Program-made: the position numbers and the translations under genes
Notes under the pieces: model-generated
The model's database searches: none
What the model was told of the DNA's origin: nothing
The model's input: only the letters and a program-made list of their open reading frames with translations
Shown here: positions 12,239-24,723 of the stretch, piece by piece
Layout: each line of letters starts with the position of its first letter
How positions within the stretch are numbered: position 1 is the stretch's first letter
NCBI GenBank assembly: GCA_963932465.1
Contig: OZ010798.1
Span: 15,360,981-15,424,980, forward strand
Length of the DNA: 64,000 nucleotides
Direction: 5' to 3'
DNA from: Maratus speciosus
Taxonomy: Eukaryota; Arthropoda; Arachnida; Araneae; Salticidae

Positions 12239-12429
12239 AAAGCATGTTTCAATTCAAGGTAGCTTCAATTAAAACTTCATAAACACTAGTAATATATACA
12301 AATCTATGATTCAAAATTTCTTTAATGGACATTTAACGTTCTTTCGCAATATAAGACGTTTTTCAAAACTCAGGTAATATTACATATCAAATTAAAAATC
12401 TATCTATGCCAAAAAAGAAAAACTACACG

Positions 12430-12648
12430 GGAAAAACTGTTCTGTTGAAATTACTAAATTTTGGGTCACATAGCTCCATCCAAATATTTTGGTTGGAATG
12501 ATTAAATTTTGGTTAGATTAACCAAATTATTTTGTTAATTCAACAAATTGTTTGGTTAGTCCACCCAAAATTTAGCCCTTCCAACCAAAATATTTGGGTG
12601 GAGCTATGTAAACCAAAATTTAGTAATTTCAACAAAACAGTTTTTTCG
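12430..12648. mobile_element. 219-bp foldback MITE
   Basis: GTTGAAATTACTAAATTTTG near the left end and its mirror near the right end start two arms of about 90 bases. The arms converge on CCAAAATATTTGG-type sequence. The right end lies next to the TTAA of the following element. Superfamily unknown. Confidence 0.8.
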
Positions 12649-12653
12649 TTTAA

Positions 12654-13073
12654 GGCTGTTCTCAACTGCTCTGTTCAACAAGCGCGAAACGTTTTGACAC
12701 ATTTACAGATTCATTTTTTAACACAAAGACATAAAATTGGAAGGGCTGACTAGGGAAGCGATTTGAAATCGCACTGTGTTTTCCAATTTTTTATAAATAA
12801 ATTACCTATTGAGTTATAAGCGAATTTGATCACGTGACAAAGGTGTTTTCTCCCTTTTCTGACCGGTTTTTCTCCTTTCTTCGGGAACTTCGGTTCAAAA
12901 CGTCAACTTTGACACTATTTTCTGAAAGATCTATTGCGTTTGCAAAAAAAACGGAAAAAACTGCTCGATTACACAGTTTCTGAACAACAACACCGGCTAG
13001 TTTCATGTATTTACGACCAAAAGTAAATTTAAACTTATGTCAGAAAGTTGCTCTTTTGGATTTGAGAACAGCC
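12654..13073. mobile_element. 420-bp TTAA-site MITE, GGCTGTTCTCAA ends
   Basis: TTAA lies at 12650-12653 and 13074-13077, and the ends are perfect 12-base inverted repeats, GGCTGTTCTCAA. The inner phrase CGGTTCAAAACGTCA is shared with the 415-bp element at 60895-61309, whose ends are also in TTAA. The two therefore look like members of one non-autonomous family with diverged tips. Kolobok or piggyBac origin is inferred from the site. Confidence 0.8.
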
Positions 13074-13077
13074 TTAA

Positions 13078-14521
13078 CTAACGCTGTCACTGCTGCCGTA
13101 AATGAATTTTTTGTGACCGGAGGTATTTCTTCGCTAATATTAAGCAAACTACTGCATACAAAAATATGAAAATGGGTAGTTTTATAGAGAAATGTTTGAT
13201 AAACATGCTGATGCAGACAGTTTTCAAATCGAAGAATTATTTTAAGAGATATTTAATGTTAAAGTGAGTCAAAATCGTTCCATTGAAAAAGCTTTAGAGG
13301 AGCAAAAACTAAAACTATACATAGGAATTTAATCATTTTTTCTAAGGATATACATTACAAACTCGCAGTGCGCATACTGCATGTATTTTTTTTTTTAATT
13401 TGACCCATTTTTCAGGGATTTTTCATTTTTTATTCGCTATTTCATCATTTCAAAAGATATTTTTTTTATATTTTAGAAAAGGCTATTATTTTAAATTGCT
13501 GGAAAGCAAACTAAAAGCACAAAGAATATTATTTCCTTTCAATTAAAAATTTATTGACACGTGATTATTAAAACAGAAAAAAGAACTTTAAAATGAGAAT
13601 TAAATGATTACATTTTAAAAGTAGGAAACTATTGAAAATTACGTCTTAAAGTAGTATGTACACGAGAATATTAAAAAAGAAAGGAAACTTGAAAATAATA
13701 ATTACATTAATATGCGTTAAAAGCAGTAAATGAGAGAAATGACGTCCCATTTAAAATGGCCAAATAATAATATTGCCAAACAGATTAAATTTAGAAATAT
13801 ATTTACACGAGACATTTATTTTATATTTCGAGATTATCATTTTAACCATTGCTGCTAATTCTAAGACAGCGCAAATAATAATATTTTCTTTCTAACAACA
13901 AAAGTATTTTCACGTGAATATTAAACAGAGAAAAAAAACTATGGCGAAAATGACGTCAGACTTAAAGCAAAATCTTTGAAATCTTTTATTTAAAACAATT
14001 TTCTTATAGCGTTGTTAAAAAATACCAGGAGTCAAAGACTCTGTCTACTTAGTTCACTTTATATTAGCTTATTTTCAAATATTTAACTGGTCTTATTAAA
14101 TCAAACACGAAAACATTATTTCATTAGATGTCTTAACAGCAACTGATTCGGGCTTAAAATTCCGCAAATGAATGGAAATATGTTTACTACAACATCGCCA
14201 CTGGTTTTTCTAATTATAATTCAATCTTCCATAAACTTTTAAAATCGATCAACTTAGCATATTTTTAGAGTCTGCAGTGTATAAACAGGGATTGTCGAGA
14301 ATAGCTCATACGGGCCAGAACCCCTAGTCAAATAAAAATTCATAAACACCATAATAACTAAATCTAAATAAAAATACAGTCTATATATTAAATTTTCTTT
14401 AATAAATAATTAAAGTTTATTCGCGGTATAATGGGATTGTCCCGATGTTTCTGAAACTTCGGCAATATTAAAAATAAAACTAAAAATTGACTCTAATATA
14501 TAATAAACAAAAATTGTTTGG
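13078..14521. other. AT-rich DNA, no gene seen
   Basis: Low-complexity AT sequence. ACACGAGA/CACGTGA-like motifs recur every few hundred bases (near 13558, 13660, 13805, 13912), as does AAATGACGTC (13740, 13950). This suggests an old, diverged tandem repeat. No confident element end was found. Confidence 0.35.
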
Positions 14522-14862
14522 TTAACCCTTTCAGGGGCAAGAAATTGTGTTTCTGTAATGCTGAATTCACACCGAAATTTTCGGAAAAGTTTATTTCAAA
14601 ATAAGGAAAAACTATTTTTCAACTTTTTTCAACCGAAGTTACAGAGGTACAAATTTATTAAAAGCTTCCGGTGCAAATCTTGATTAAAATTAGGTGGGAT
14701 ATAATGTATCCCATATTATTTCCGTATGGCTGAATTTAATATATATAGATAAAGGAAAGATAAAGGGTCAGTAGATAAAGGATTAAATGATGATGCATCG
14801 TTACATATGGAATCTTTACATGTTAAAATCTCTCTTACAATGGATGTCAACAGCCAAATTAA

Positions 14863-16468
14863 CCCATTTATGCCTAGCGTCCCATTTATGCCTAGTGTCC
14901 GATTTTTGGGACAAGATCGAAATTTAATAAATTTGTATAATTTTCTTCTTCTTTATAACATGAAAGTTGTATGAAATACACTGGTTATCAAAAATTAAGG
15001 AAAAGTCACAAAATGCTAATTTTCAAATACGCGAACTCTCAAAAGGAAATAATATAATTCGAGTAATTACTATCTCTACAACACAGCTAGCCCATATAAC
15101 ATCTCATTCATGTCACACATGGTCACAAGTGTCACAGTCACTACGGTGAAGCAAAAAAATAGAAAATTCCATACATCTCATTATGAATCTCAAATGATCA
15201 CTATATGCGACTCCACTGAGAAGTCAATGTGACTGCTGCTTTGTGACGAGTCACCAGGTGACTTTACAATGTAGTTAAATTGTGACTCTCATGTGACTGT
15301 CATTTTTAGACTCAATTTCATAGTCATCATGAACGCTGCATTATGATAAGTCACCAAATAATGTCATATTATAGTCACATGGAGACTTTTCCCAAAAGAG
15401 CACAATGGTGAACTTCACAGTAGTCTCTCTGTCACCTGAAAATCATCATGTGAATTTAATGTGACATTATTTGGTAACTTATCACGATGCAGCGTTCACG
15501 ATGACTTTGAAATGGAGTCTACAAATGACAGTCACATGAGAGTCACAATGTAGCTACATTGCTAAGTCACATGGTGACTCGTCACAAAGCAGCAGTCACA
15601 GTGACGTCTCAGTGGAGTCACATATAGTGATCATTTGAGACTCATAATGAGACGTATGGAATTTCCTTTTTTTTTTTTTTTTTTTGCTTCACCGTAGTGA
15701 CTGTGACACTTGTGACCATGTGTGACATGAATGAGATGTTATATCAACTAGCTGTGTTGTAGAGATAGTAATTACTCGAATTATATTATTTCCTTTTGAG
15801 TGTTAGCGTATTTGAAAATTAGCATTTTGAGACTTTTCCTTAATTTTTGCACACCAGTGTAATTGTCTATAAATGTCTTTACCTGGTTCCGAAAAATGGT
15901 AGCATAAGATGGATACTTATTTTCTTAAAATAAAGGCTTTTTTCGGCGATTATAAATTGTTCCTTTTTCAAGATGGCGAAATGTAAAAAGTAAGTTTATT
16001 TGTGTTTTTCTACCAATTATCCAAATAAGTAAGTTATAATATTAGCCTGTTGACTTCTTTCAAATACGCATTTCTTTAAATTGTGAAATTGTATGTTGAA
16101 GCTTATTTTTTATGCATTTTTGTAAAATAAAAAATATTGGGCGCTGGGCACGGATAGGTACATATTTTTATGAGCCATTTAGTGGGCAGTTATTTATGTA
16201 AAGTTCTTTTCAAGATGATTATGAAGCAAATTGCTTTTAAGTCGTAAATACAATTATTCTTAGTTCTTATTTTATATAAATTTAGACAAAACATATAATT
16301 ATGCATTTTTCCACATATTGATATTCCAATATTGAGTACGTTTACATTTTATCAAATAAATACAAAAATATTTGAGCGTAATTTTTTTTTAGTATTTTTC
16401 CAGTTCATTTTGCAAAAAGTGATTTTACCAAAAAAATTAAGAAAAAAAAATATTCTGGCACAAACGGG
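14863..16468. mobile_element. TTAA-site element split by a Tc1-like palindrome
   Basis: TTAA lies at 14859-14862 and 16469-16472. The left tip CCCATTTATGCC pairs with the right tip, CCCGTTTGTGCC in reverse. CCATTTATGCCTAG is repeated twice at the left tip. Without the nested 881-bp MITE it is about 720 bases long. The ends fit the piggyBac-like CCCTTT group seen across the window. Confidence 0.65.
14979..15859. mobile_element. 881-bp palindromic Tc1/mariner-like MITE
   Basis: TA stands on both sides (14977-14978 and 15860-15861). The ends are CACTGG and CCAGTG, followed by sequence sharing AAAAATTAAGGAAAAGTC, as in Tc1-type elements. The two halves are mirror images almost to the centre near 15420. 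The arms are dense in GTCAC/GTGAC words, for example CAAGTGTCACAGTCACTACG on one side and its complement on the other. Nothing codes for a transposase. Confidence 0.9.
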
Positions 16469-16472
16469 TTAA

Positions 16473-18110
16473 ACTATTTTACTGTTTTTAGAAGTTTTAA
16501 TCTTACACCTTCTAGCAATTAGAAATAATTTATTATTTCGAGGTGTTAACTTGTTCTATATTTAGTGCACCTTTCTTTGTCCTTTGAGTTTACGTACAGT
16601 TCAAGATGCAAGTATCATCATTATCATTTATCTTCCTTTTCAGATGATAGCACTGATTCGTCAAATGTCCCCGTTTTAGCACAAAGGGACGTATACAAAA
16701 AAAAAAAAAAAAAAAAAAAAAATCATGGCGTCACTTTGTATACATGTAACATAATTTAACAAGCAATATGCCAAAATATAACTTAAGTCTAGCAAAATCA
16801 TGGTTTTGCTTACCAAAATCAAATGTTCAAACATGACTTGATCAGTTCCAGTACAGTCCACGACGAAAATAAAAAATAAAAACAGCCAAATGTTGAAACT
16901 TTTGTATAATACGAAGCACCTATAGTTGTCGTCTGGTTCGTCCGTCTGTCTGTCCGCATACAACAGCGCCAAAACTACCCAACTGAATTGTTTGAAATAG
17001 AATTTATAGAGTCGTTGCAGAATTGTATCGAGTCCTTTCAAATTTTATCAAACTCGAATCAAAACTTAAAAAGATATGAATGAAGATTTTCTTCATTCTG
17101 TTAAATCCCATATCATACGTAGCGAATTCAGTGCTATCCCATGATAGGTGTTATAATTCTAACAAGGAAGGTCTCCATACTGGGCATACTCAGAATATGT
17201 TGAAAAAAATGCTAGTGAAAGTACTCATGTATGTAATAAAGGATCAGTTAAAATTAGAGGCGGAATTACAGTAGAAAATATGTAAAAAAATAAAATACTT
17301 TCGAATAATTGGCGTGAAAAGACGAAAGCGGCACGCAATTTGGCGAGCAGCACTTTTCCTCGCCAAAAGCAAACGATTTTAATGAATCTGAAAATTGTTT
17401 GTTAATTGATTTTGAGAATATGCGGTATTTAATGAATTTAAACGTAAACCATGAAAGAATTTATTATTATTATTATTACATTTCGTATTATACATGTTGC
17501 TTGTTGCCGATTTGAATGAAATTTTGCCATTGTTTTATTCTCCAATCAACAATTTTTTTTTTTTTTATTTAAACCGCTTTTTCGGTTATAAAAATAACTT
17601 TTAACGCCAGATGAATAATGCTGCCGTAATACATTTCCATACCGAAGAAGTTGTTTCCATAGCAACAAAGTTGAATCCACAGTGATAAATGGGGCATATT
17701 TTTGAGTTTGGAATAACTTTAATCAATTTAAATTTTGTTTTAAATCGTAAAATATGATAGTTTAAATTCGTTATAAGAACATATAAATATATATGAGAAA
17801 ACTATACTTAAAACAAACTAAAAATGACAAAGCTAAAGTTACTTAAATTAAAGTTATTTAAACAAATTCAATATAAAAAGTTCTTTCCTTAAAGAGTATT
17901 CGACAAGCGTATTTTTTTAAAACTTAATTTCTTCGCCAAACGGTGATAAGTCGCTAAATAAGCGAAATTGTCATTATTTTTTTACGGACGTTCTACCAAG
18001 GTTCCGCCAAAATTCCTTTTATAAACATATCCTGTTATTTCCGCATGACTGAATTTAATATATATAGATAATCGTAATAAATTTAGTATTCCTGCATTTT
18101 TCCATAAGAG
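16473..18110. other. AT-rich stretch with a poly-A run, no gene accepted
   Basis: This holds a 24-base A run at about 16699-16722, a short (ATT)n at 17462-17476 and several GGCGA/CGCCAAA words like those near 2900-3860. A 121-codon minus-strand frame (16676-17041) begins its C-terminal part in the poly-T complement and has no conserved motif, so I do not call it a gene. Confidence 0.4.
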
Positions 18111-18276
18111 TGCAACAGCTATTGCTCCAAGATATGAATAGGGTCTAATAGGATCAATTAGGATTATTTGATATATGTCCATAATAACGATATATGATAT
18201 TATGTCCGAGCGAGCGGCCTCTTTTCGTCCGCAGCCCTTTATTCTTCCATTTAGTTCAACTCTTTTGCGGAAGCTA

Positions 18277-18492
18277 GGTTCGTAGGTCCCCAGCCACGTC
18301 CCGAGTAAAAGACACTCTAGCAAAAGCCAGGTTGAAAAAAAAAATCGAAAATTGAAATCGGAAATATTTAACAGGGAAATTGCAAAAATTAAAGACACCG
18401 AAAAGCGGGAAGGGAGGGCTTGGAGCGATGAAGCTACCGAACGACTCCTGCTGCATCTGGCTTATTATTACACCACCAAAACTAAAAACTAA
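18277..18492 (+). pseudogene. Short open frame with Myb/SANT-like tail
   Basis: A frame without an ATG runs about 70 codons to a TAA at 18490-18492. Its end reads EKREGRAWSDEATERLLLHL, resembling the start of a Myb/SANT or trihelix helix (W-x-D-E-A-T-x-x-L-L-x-x-L), preceded by a lysine-rich stretch. Such domains occur in host factors and in transposon accessory proteins. The surrounding 18190-18300 is richer in CG than its neighbours. Short inverted copies of AATTAGGATTATTTGATAT lie on both sides (near 18150 and 18625), suggesting a mobile origin. Confidence 0.3.
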
Positions 18493-19063
18493 TAATAAAT
18501 TCTAGTAATAATATGCAGTACCAGACATTCGACTACAATTATCAGTAATTTAATCAAATGAGAAAACTATGTAAAAAGATGTAGGCACAAGTTTCATATT
18601 AAACGTTTATGGGGCATTCTCAAAATAATCCTAATTGTCCATATCAAATAATCCTAATATCGACATATTCGATAATGTATTATAATCGATCCATAACGAT
18701 AATAATGATAATATCATAATTCATATCATGATAGGGTTTTGATAAATAGCGATGGCACAAAGATCCGAATATTTATAAAACGAGTTAGAGTACGAAGGTA
18801 TCCCATTGGACACCTTTGACGTACAATTTGCGACTTGGCGGTTGGATATAATATATATCCCACCGCCCCTCAAGGAGTTAAGGCATGTATTACACTAAAC
18901 ATCTAAATTAATACCGGCTCTCATCAGGCATTAGTGTATCGAACAAGGAAAGTGTTTACTATTGTTTCCTAAAAGTACCATTGGGAATGCATTCAATGAG
19001 TGTATTTCAATTGAGATAGAAAACTGCGGTACTTTAAAGTACCACTGGGGCATAAAGGGTTAA

Positions 19064-19343
19064 CTGATGTGACAGAAATTTTCCCATAACTAACTGTGAA
19101 ACGGTCAGTGAGACCGCTCCATCGAAAGATGAATAGGCAAGATTAACTCATAGGATGGTGTTTTTGTGCTAAACTTTTTGTACATGAATGTTACAATTAA
19201 AATTCATCTATTCAAAAGTCTCTGGTGATTGTCTAAAGTTCCAAACAGAACAATATTTCGGTTGTGTTTGTAGATAAACTGAAGTTACAAGTTAAACTAT
19301 AAAAATGGAAAAAAATAGCGGTCTGTGAGACCGGTAACATCAG
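19064..19343. mobile_element. 280-bp TTAA-site MITE, CTGATGT ends
   Basis: TTAA lies at 19060-19063 and 19344-19347, and the tips are CTGATGT and ACATCAG. GGTCAGTGAGACCGCT near the left end and AGCGGTCTGTGAGACCGG near the right end form a second inverted pair. The left TTAA directly follows CATAAAGGG, the tip of a CCCTTTATG-type element, so two elements share one TTAA. Confidence 0.75.
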
Positions 19344-19468
19344 TTAAAGTTTAATATAAAAAGCTAAACACAATTGTTTTCCCCTCACGTTAACTTATAT
19401 CTAATTTGTAACAAAAAGCATATTTCTTGTCTACATATTAAATCAAAATTTAATTAAACAAAAACCTA

Positions 19469-20089
19469 ATTTGAACAACAAATTAAAAAAACAAAATTTA
19501 TTTCCTACATTGTTTAAGCCCGAGAAGGGACAGATATTAAGATATTTCATTCAATTCGTTCTACATTTAATGTTAAATTTTTGTAACAAATAAGTTAAAC
19601 CAATTCAACATTAAAAAATAAAAATAAAATTCATACAACATGACTCTTTAAACACCCTAAAAAATTAGATTCCGTTCAAATGAAATCGAAATAAATCTTA
19701 GACGTTTTTCATTTTTCAGTTGTAAATATTTGTATTGCAGATTTTTGTATTATTTTAATGATGATTGTACATAAAATGATAAAATACATGCAGAATACAA
19801 AACTTTAAAAAAGTCTAAGATTTATTTCGATTCCATTTGAACGGAATCTAAGTTTTTAGCGTGTTTAAAGACGTTAGCGTGTTTAAAACGGTACAAGTAA
19901 ATTTTGTATTATTTTAATGATGATTGTACATAAAATGATAAAATACATGCAAAATATAAAACTTTAAAAAAGTCTAAGGTTTATTTCGATTCCATTTGAA
20001 CGGAATCTAAGTTTTTAGCTTGTTTAAAGACGTTAGCGTGTTTAAAACGGTACAAATAAATTTTGTTTTTTTAATTTGTTCTTCAAATT
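19469..20089. mobile_element. Inverted-repeat element with internal 159-bp duplication
   Basis: The ends AATTTGAACAACAAATT and AATTTGTTCTTCAAATT begin inverted arms of about 40 bases, including AAAACAAAATTTATTT. A 159-bp segment carrying TGATTGTACATAAAATGATA is present twice (from about 19747 and 19906). ATTTCGATTCCATTTGAACG in each copy is the mirror of sequence near 19672. No coding capacity. Confidence 0.7.
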
Positions 20090-20091
20090 AT

Positions 20092-22160
20092 GTATTTGTT
20101 TAATATGTCAAGTTTTTTAATAACTACTGCACTCAGACGAACGCATTTCAAAATTAATAGAGAGTGTCATCATCAGGCTTTGATGTATGTGGTATTGCAT
20201 CACAATGTGGGATGCAGTTTACCAATGTGTAATTCAAAATGTTTCACTGTAGTAATGCAGGTTGCACTAGTTTGGACAAGAACTTCTAATCTGAACGTAA
20301 AAAATCTATAATCAAAACATAAAAAGTTAACTTCACTTAAATTTAGATACCTTATTTCCCACTCAGTAACGCTGTGAATGTAAATGTAAATTGTGTTGAA
20401 TCCTTACTGCTAATATTTAACAATGTTACAGGTGTGATACAGTAAAAAATAATTGTAAAAAAGAAAATAAAAGTAAAAAATAAAAAATAAATTGTAATTT
20501 GATAGATTACAACAACCATTTGGTATTTTTTTTTTTTGACTTAATATTTACTTAGTTTTAATTTTGGGGCATTTCGACAAGAGAAGCTGAGAAGAACAGG
20601 TTAAAAATCGAAAGCAGTTCCACCGAATCATCCACAGATCGCGACAAATCACCTTCGTAACAAAATTTAACCGAAAAATCTAAATTTCGCCCACCAAATT
20701 TCGTCGCATCCTCTTCAACAACAGATCGCAAAGATCAAACTTAAGACGACCAAAACCTTCATCGATAAACTCTCCAAGTCCCGTTTCGAGGAGAAAAACA
20801 GTTTACAAATCAAAAGCAGATACACCGAATCATCCACAGACTGCGACAAATTACCTACGTTGTGCTTTATTTTTCCCGGTTAGAATCGACCGATTGTAAA
20901 ACGCCATGGCTAGTGGATTGGAGCCCCTCGAGACATGGCCTTTTACTATCAATCGATTAAACATTAGATTGTTTCCTTTTTCGCGTTCGTCTTTTATTCT
21001 GTAATCGATTTTCATGGGCTACATAATCAGTTGAAGACCTCGATTTTCATGGCCTACATAATGAGTTGAAGAGCTCGATTTTTGCTTTGCAAGATGATTT
21101 TCATTTGGACGTCGCTTTTTGGCTTTGGATTTTTCCATATCTGATAATTTGCGCCTACCCATTTTGTAACTTTTTCAATTTTTAACGATTTTATGCCTTT
21201 CGATTACCTATTCAAACAATTTTTAACGATTTTATGCCTTTCTATTACCTATTCAAATAAAAATTCTTCTTAAAGTAAAGAAAATAGTTGAATTTCGTTT
21301 AAAAAAATAAAATGCGAGCATCATTTGGCGCCAACTTCGACCGAAAACAACAACCCTTTCCAAATGGTTAATAAAAAATAAAAGTTTTACTTAAATTTTT
21401 AAACCTTATTCTCTCCCAAGGGGTAACGTAAACACATCAAAAAATTATTACCAAAGTTTATCTTGGGGTATAAGTAGTTCTCATCTCAGAAAAAAAAATA
21501 CATTTTAAAATTTAAGTTATGTAATTCCCCACTAAGTTCGCTACCTGCGTAGAAATAGCTATCCATTAAAAACTTTTTACTAAAATATTAACTTGACCAA
21601 AGCAAAAACTTATTTTGAAAATATCCTTTATATTTCCACTATGACGTCATATTCACCTTTTTAATTTTTGAAGAAAAAAATAACTAGCTCAATTTAATAT
21701 TTCACGTGAAAATCTTTCAACTAAAAAGTAATAAATTATTATTACGGCTTTTGAAATTTTTGCAACAATGAAGTAAAAATGTTACATTTTCTATGAAAAA
21801 TGTCCGTTGATTTTCAATGAAAAAAGCGAAAATTGGAATTATTAAGAAAAATATTTGAATAATGTAAATAAAAATTGGCCCATGTTTCTCTCTGGATTAT
21901 AATCCACCTATATGCAAAGGCATTTTATGATCCGTTTTGATCCTGATGTCTGGCAAATGTTTTTACACTTTGAATTTATAATATTATTAGAATTAGCAAA
22001 GGATTAAAAATGAGAGGCATCAGGGACAAAAAGGTGGGAAGAAAAAATGAAAAAGTTATGATCTTCATAGGCTTTTCTATGTTAAATTAACATTGAGAAG
22101 TGACACTGGAAATAAATAAGTATTGTGCTGCCGCGCAGTACTTAAATAATATTTTAATTA
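20092..22160. other. Gene-poor DNA with small local duplications
   Basis: About 190 bases separate two copies of ACCGAATCATCCACAGA (near 20622 and 20823). A 38-bp unit containing CGATTTTCATGG and CTACATAAT is doubled at about 21006-21080, and a 45-bp unit containing TTTTAACGATTTTATGCC is doubled at about 21174-21260. On the minus strand a 43-codon frame from 21162 reads MGRRKLSDMEKSKAKKRRPN, a basic N-terminus resembling those of transposon-encoded proteins, and ends at the duplicated segment. No further gene seen. Confidence 0.4.
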
Positions 22161-22162
22161 GC

Positions 22163-22274
22163 TCGGCTGTGTTTTAATACACATGTACGTAACATTTCAA
22201 AATTCTGGCATCCAAACTGTCGAGTTGTATAGAACTGCAGGCAGACAGACAAATTTTCCTTTTTATATATTAGA
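22163..22274 (-). mobile_element. Helitron 5' end fragment
   Basis: On the minus strand it starts A|TCTAATATATAAAAAGG and continues with AATTTGTCTGTCTG, as at 45446 and 57744. Homology ends at the CGGCTGTGTTTTAAT stretch. The 3' half is missing. Confidence 0.75.
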
Positions 22275-23523
22275 TTAGTACTAACGGATTTGTTGGAATA
22301 TAGGAGCAATAAATAAATCTTCCTTTAAAGCCTATAATATTATAATTGTATAAGGAAGCATTGACTTTGGAGTATGTTACAGATAACAACGTGGTTATAC
22401 AAAGTGTTAAGTTGAACAGTGGCGTATCTAGAGTTATCATTTCGGGGGGGACTGTATAGTAAAAGTATTTCTAAGAGGGAACTACAAGAAATGGGGAAAA
22501 ATCCGCTTTAAATGGGTTTTTGTCTTGGCAGGTAACTCATCTATTATATAATCAAATCTGCAGATAAAATCGTATGGGACTGAAAAAAAATTTCGTTTTA
22601 GGCCGGTTTTCGTCTTAACAAATGTAATTTCATGGTTATACCACTTTTTTTAAAACGGAATATTGAAAATTATCTACTAAAAGGTATATCAATAACTAGT
22701 AAATAAAACCGAAGTAAAGAGCAAATTTAAAATTATTTTGTAATGCTACGGAAATAAAATAACACATCACAGTGCTGTAACAAGCTGAATAACAAGTCTA
22801 TAACGTTCCAAACATTTAAGTAAATTAAAAAAAAAAGTTCAAGGCTTTGCAGTTCATATTCAGAAGACGTCTCAATCTATGCATTACCTTAAATCACAGA
22901 TTTTGACCTGATAAATAGCAAGTCTAAGCATGTTATTAATGCTTTTTAAACTAATTAAAATTAATAGAGTCCCACTTAACCGAGTTTCCGCTTTAAGCGA
23001 GTTATTTTCTTATGATGGACTGGTGGATTCCCTTATTATGAAACAGCCATTATAAATGAAGTGTTAGGTGAAGATGAAAGAGCAGCCGTAAAAAGTTAGA
23101 ACTCTGATTTTCTGGTCAGAATGGGAAATCAGTCAGAAAAAAATGGCCATAATTTTTTCTAGTTCTAACTTTTTACGGCTGCTTTTTCATCTTCACCTAA
23201 CACTTCCTTTATAATGGCTATTTCATAATAATGGAATCCATCAGTCGATTAGAAGAAAATGATCCATTCCAAAGGTATAAGTTCGATTGAAAAAAAAAAA
23301 ATTAATACTTTGAACAAAAAGAAGAGGCTACACCTGTAATTTTCATGACACCAATAAAATCACTTAGCTGCCAATTTGTACGGTTTGGTTACCTCTAAAA
23401 TTTAATACAAATTTTTGCCCTATTCAATCGTTGACAATTGTTATATTTCGGTGTTTGAATTAGGCAAAATTTACTAGTAAGTTTTAGTGGTAAGAAAAAA
23501 GCTTAGAAATTGGTAGCTACACT

Positions 23524-24723
23524 CACTCTCAGAAATAAAACTCTCCCTTTTGACGATTCAGAAATCCTCAAGCTGTATTTCGTCGTTTTTGACGATCATT
23601 TCCTATTAACATCACGTGACTTATAACGAAACGTAAACCCTCAAATATTTGACGAAAGTTTTGCCTCAATCACGGTTAGACTCAATGCATTTTAAGGAAA
23701 CAGTTCCTCAAATTCTCCTCAAATCCTGCGATTTTAGCAAACAGATATTTGCTGGCTTATGTTAGTCCTATAATAATTTATTTTAAAACAGCACTTAGTG
23801 CTTTTCAGAAAATACTGAATAGGTAGTTATTGGTTTTCATTAGTTATTTTTTTAGCTGTTAGAATTTTTAGGAATGCTTATTATTATTATTATTATTTTA
23901 TTTATGTGTTGTCGTTCGTTATGTTTTAATTCGAAAAGAATAAATTTCCTGTGTTCTTCAAAACCATTCAATAAGAAAATTAGGCCAATAAAATTTCAAA
24001 CTTCTAGGATATATATATTTTTAAAGAAGTATATTACGTTTTCAATCAAATTAAAAATAAACATAATTGATCCCTCTCCTTTTTATAAACAGTAAAGTGT
24101 TAAAATCTTATCCCCCTACTCAAAGTGATAAAATCTCACGCAATATGCACTTCACAATTCGTTATTTGTGAGCAACAAATTAACCAGACCATATTCTAAT
24201 CATCCATTGATCAAAGAAAATTTCAGTTGTAAATTATTTAATCAAGCCATATTATAATTATTCATTGATACGAGAAAACCATAAAAATAAATTAGCCTTT
24301 CTTAAAACTTTCAGAAAATATAGCAGCGCTGATAAAATTGCAATCTACGTTATAAAAATATTAACACGAAGTGGAATTCATTACACCAGTCTAAAAGCAA
24401 GCGCTTTCAAGTCCCCAGCAGCCCGGTTGGAAGAGCATCTACCTCCCATGCGAAAGGTCGTGAGTTCGAATCACGCCGAGGAAAGAGAGACAAATGATTT
24501 TTTTCCTTTCCCCGTGTCAAATGCTGGAGCTTCCAAACTACTTGAGAGATGGCGCCACCAGCCCTCTTTTGACGAAACTATTGACGAAATTTATATCGTC
24601 AAGCAAGTGAAGAAACTAATTTCATCAATTTGACGAAATGTTCGCTCGGAGCATTTTCCAGGAAACCATTTCGTCAAAAACAAAGAAAATTTCGTGAAAT
24701 CTGAGTATTCATTTCTGAGAGTG
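23524..24723. mobile_element. Element A: CACTCTCAGAAAT ends, exactly 1200 bp
   Basis: The tips are perfect 13-base inverted repeats, CACTCTCAGAAAT. CT occurs on both sides (23522-23523 and 24724-24725), and removing the element restores the tip of element B. TTTGACGA words cluster at both ends (23549, 23588, 23648; 24568, 24629, and inverted near 24669), a subterminal array as in CACTA-type elements. A tRNA-like relic lies near the right end. No transposase. Confidence 0.8.
24420..24490 (+). pseudogene. tRNA-like relic inside element A
   Basis: A T-arm with a perfect five-pair stem (CGTGA, loop GTTCGAA, TCACG) follows a D-arm-like GCCCGGTTGGAAGAGC. Box B is intact and box A is near consensus. 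The anticodon stem does not pair and the acceptor pairs poorly, so it is unlikely to give a working tRNA. If read in register the loop CTCCCAT would give anticodon CCC. It may be a captured tRNA or the head of a short SINE. Confidence 0.55.

Larger units (their letters stand above)
14526..18877. mobile_element. Possible 4.35-kb TTAA-site element, CCCTTTCAGGGGC ends
   Basis: TTAA at 14522-14525 is followed by CCCTTTCAGGGGC; the far end reads, in reverse, CTCCTTGAGGGGCGG next to TTAA at 18878-18881. GTGGGATATAAT-type sequence lies inside both ends, near 14694 and 18840, in opposite orientation. Inside are the TTAA element at 14863-16468, a poly-A run (about 16699-16722) and an SANT-like open frame (18277-18492). 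The ends fit the piggyBac-like CCCTTT group. The pairing over 4 kb is inferred and could be coincidental. Confidence 0.45.

Noticed and set aside
16676..17041. 121-codon minus-strand frame with hydrophobic stretches
   Set aside because: It ends in a poly-T-derived phenylalanine run, and the hydrophobicity follows from AT-rich composition. No conserved motif seen.
17982..18398. 138-codon minus-strand frame
   Set aside because: It overlaps the SANT-like frame on the opposite strand and has no motif of its own; probably chance.
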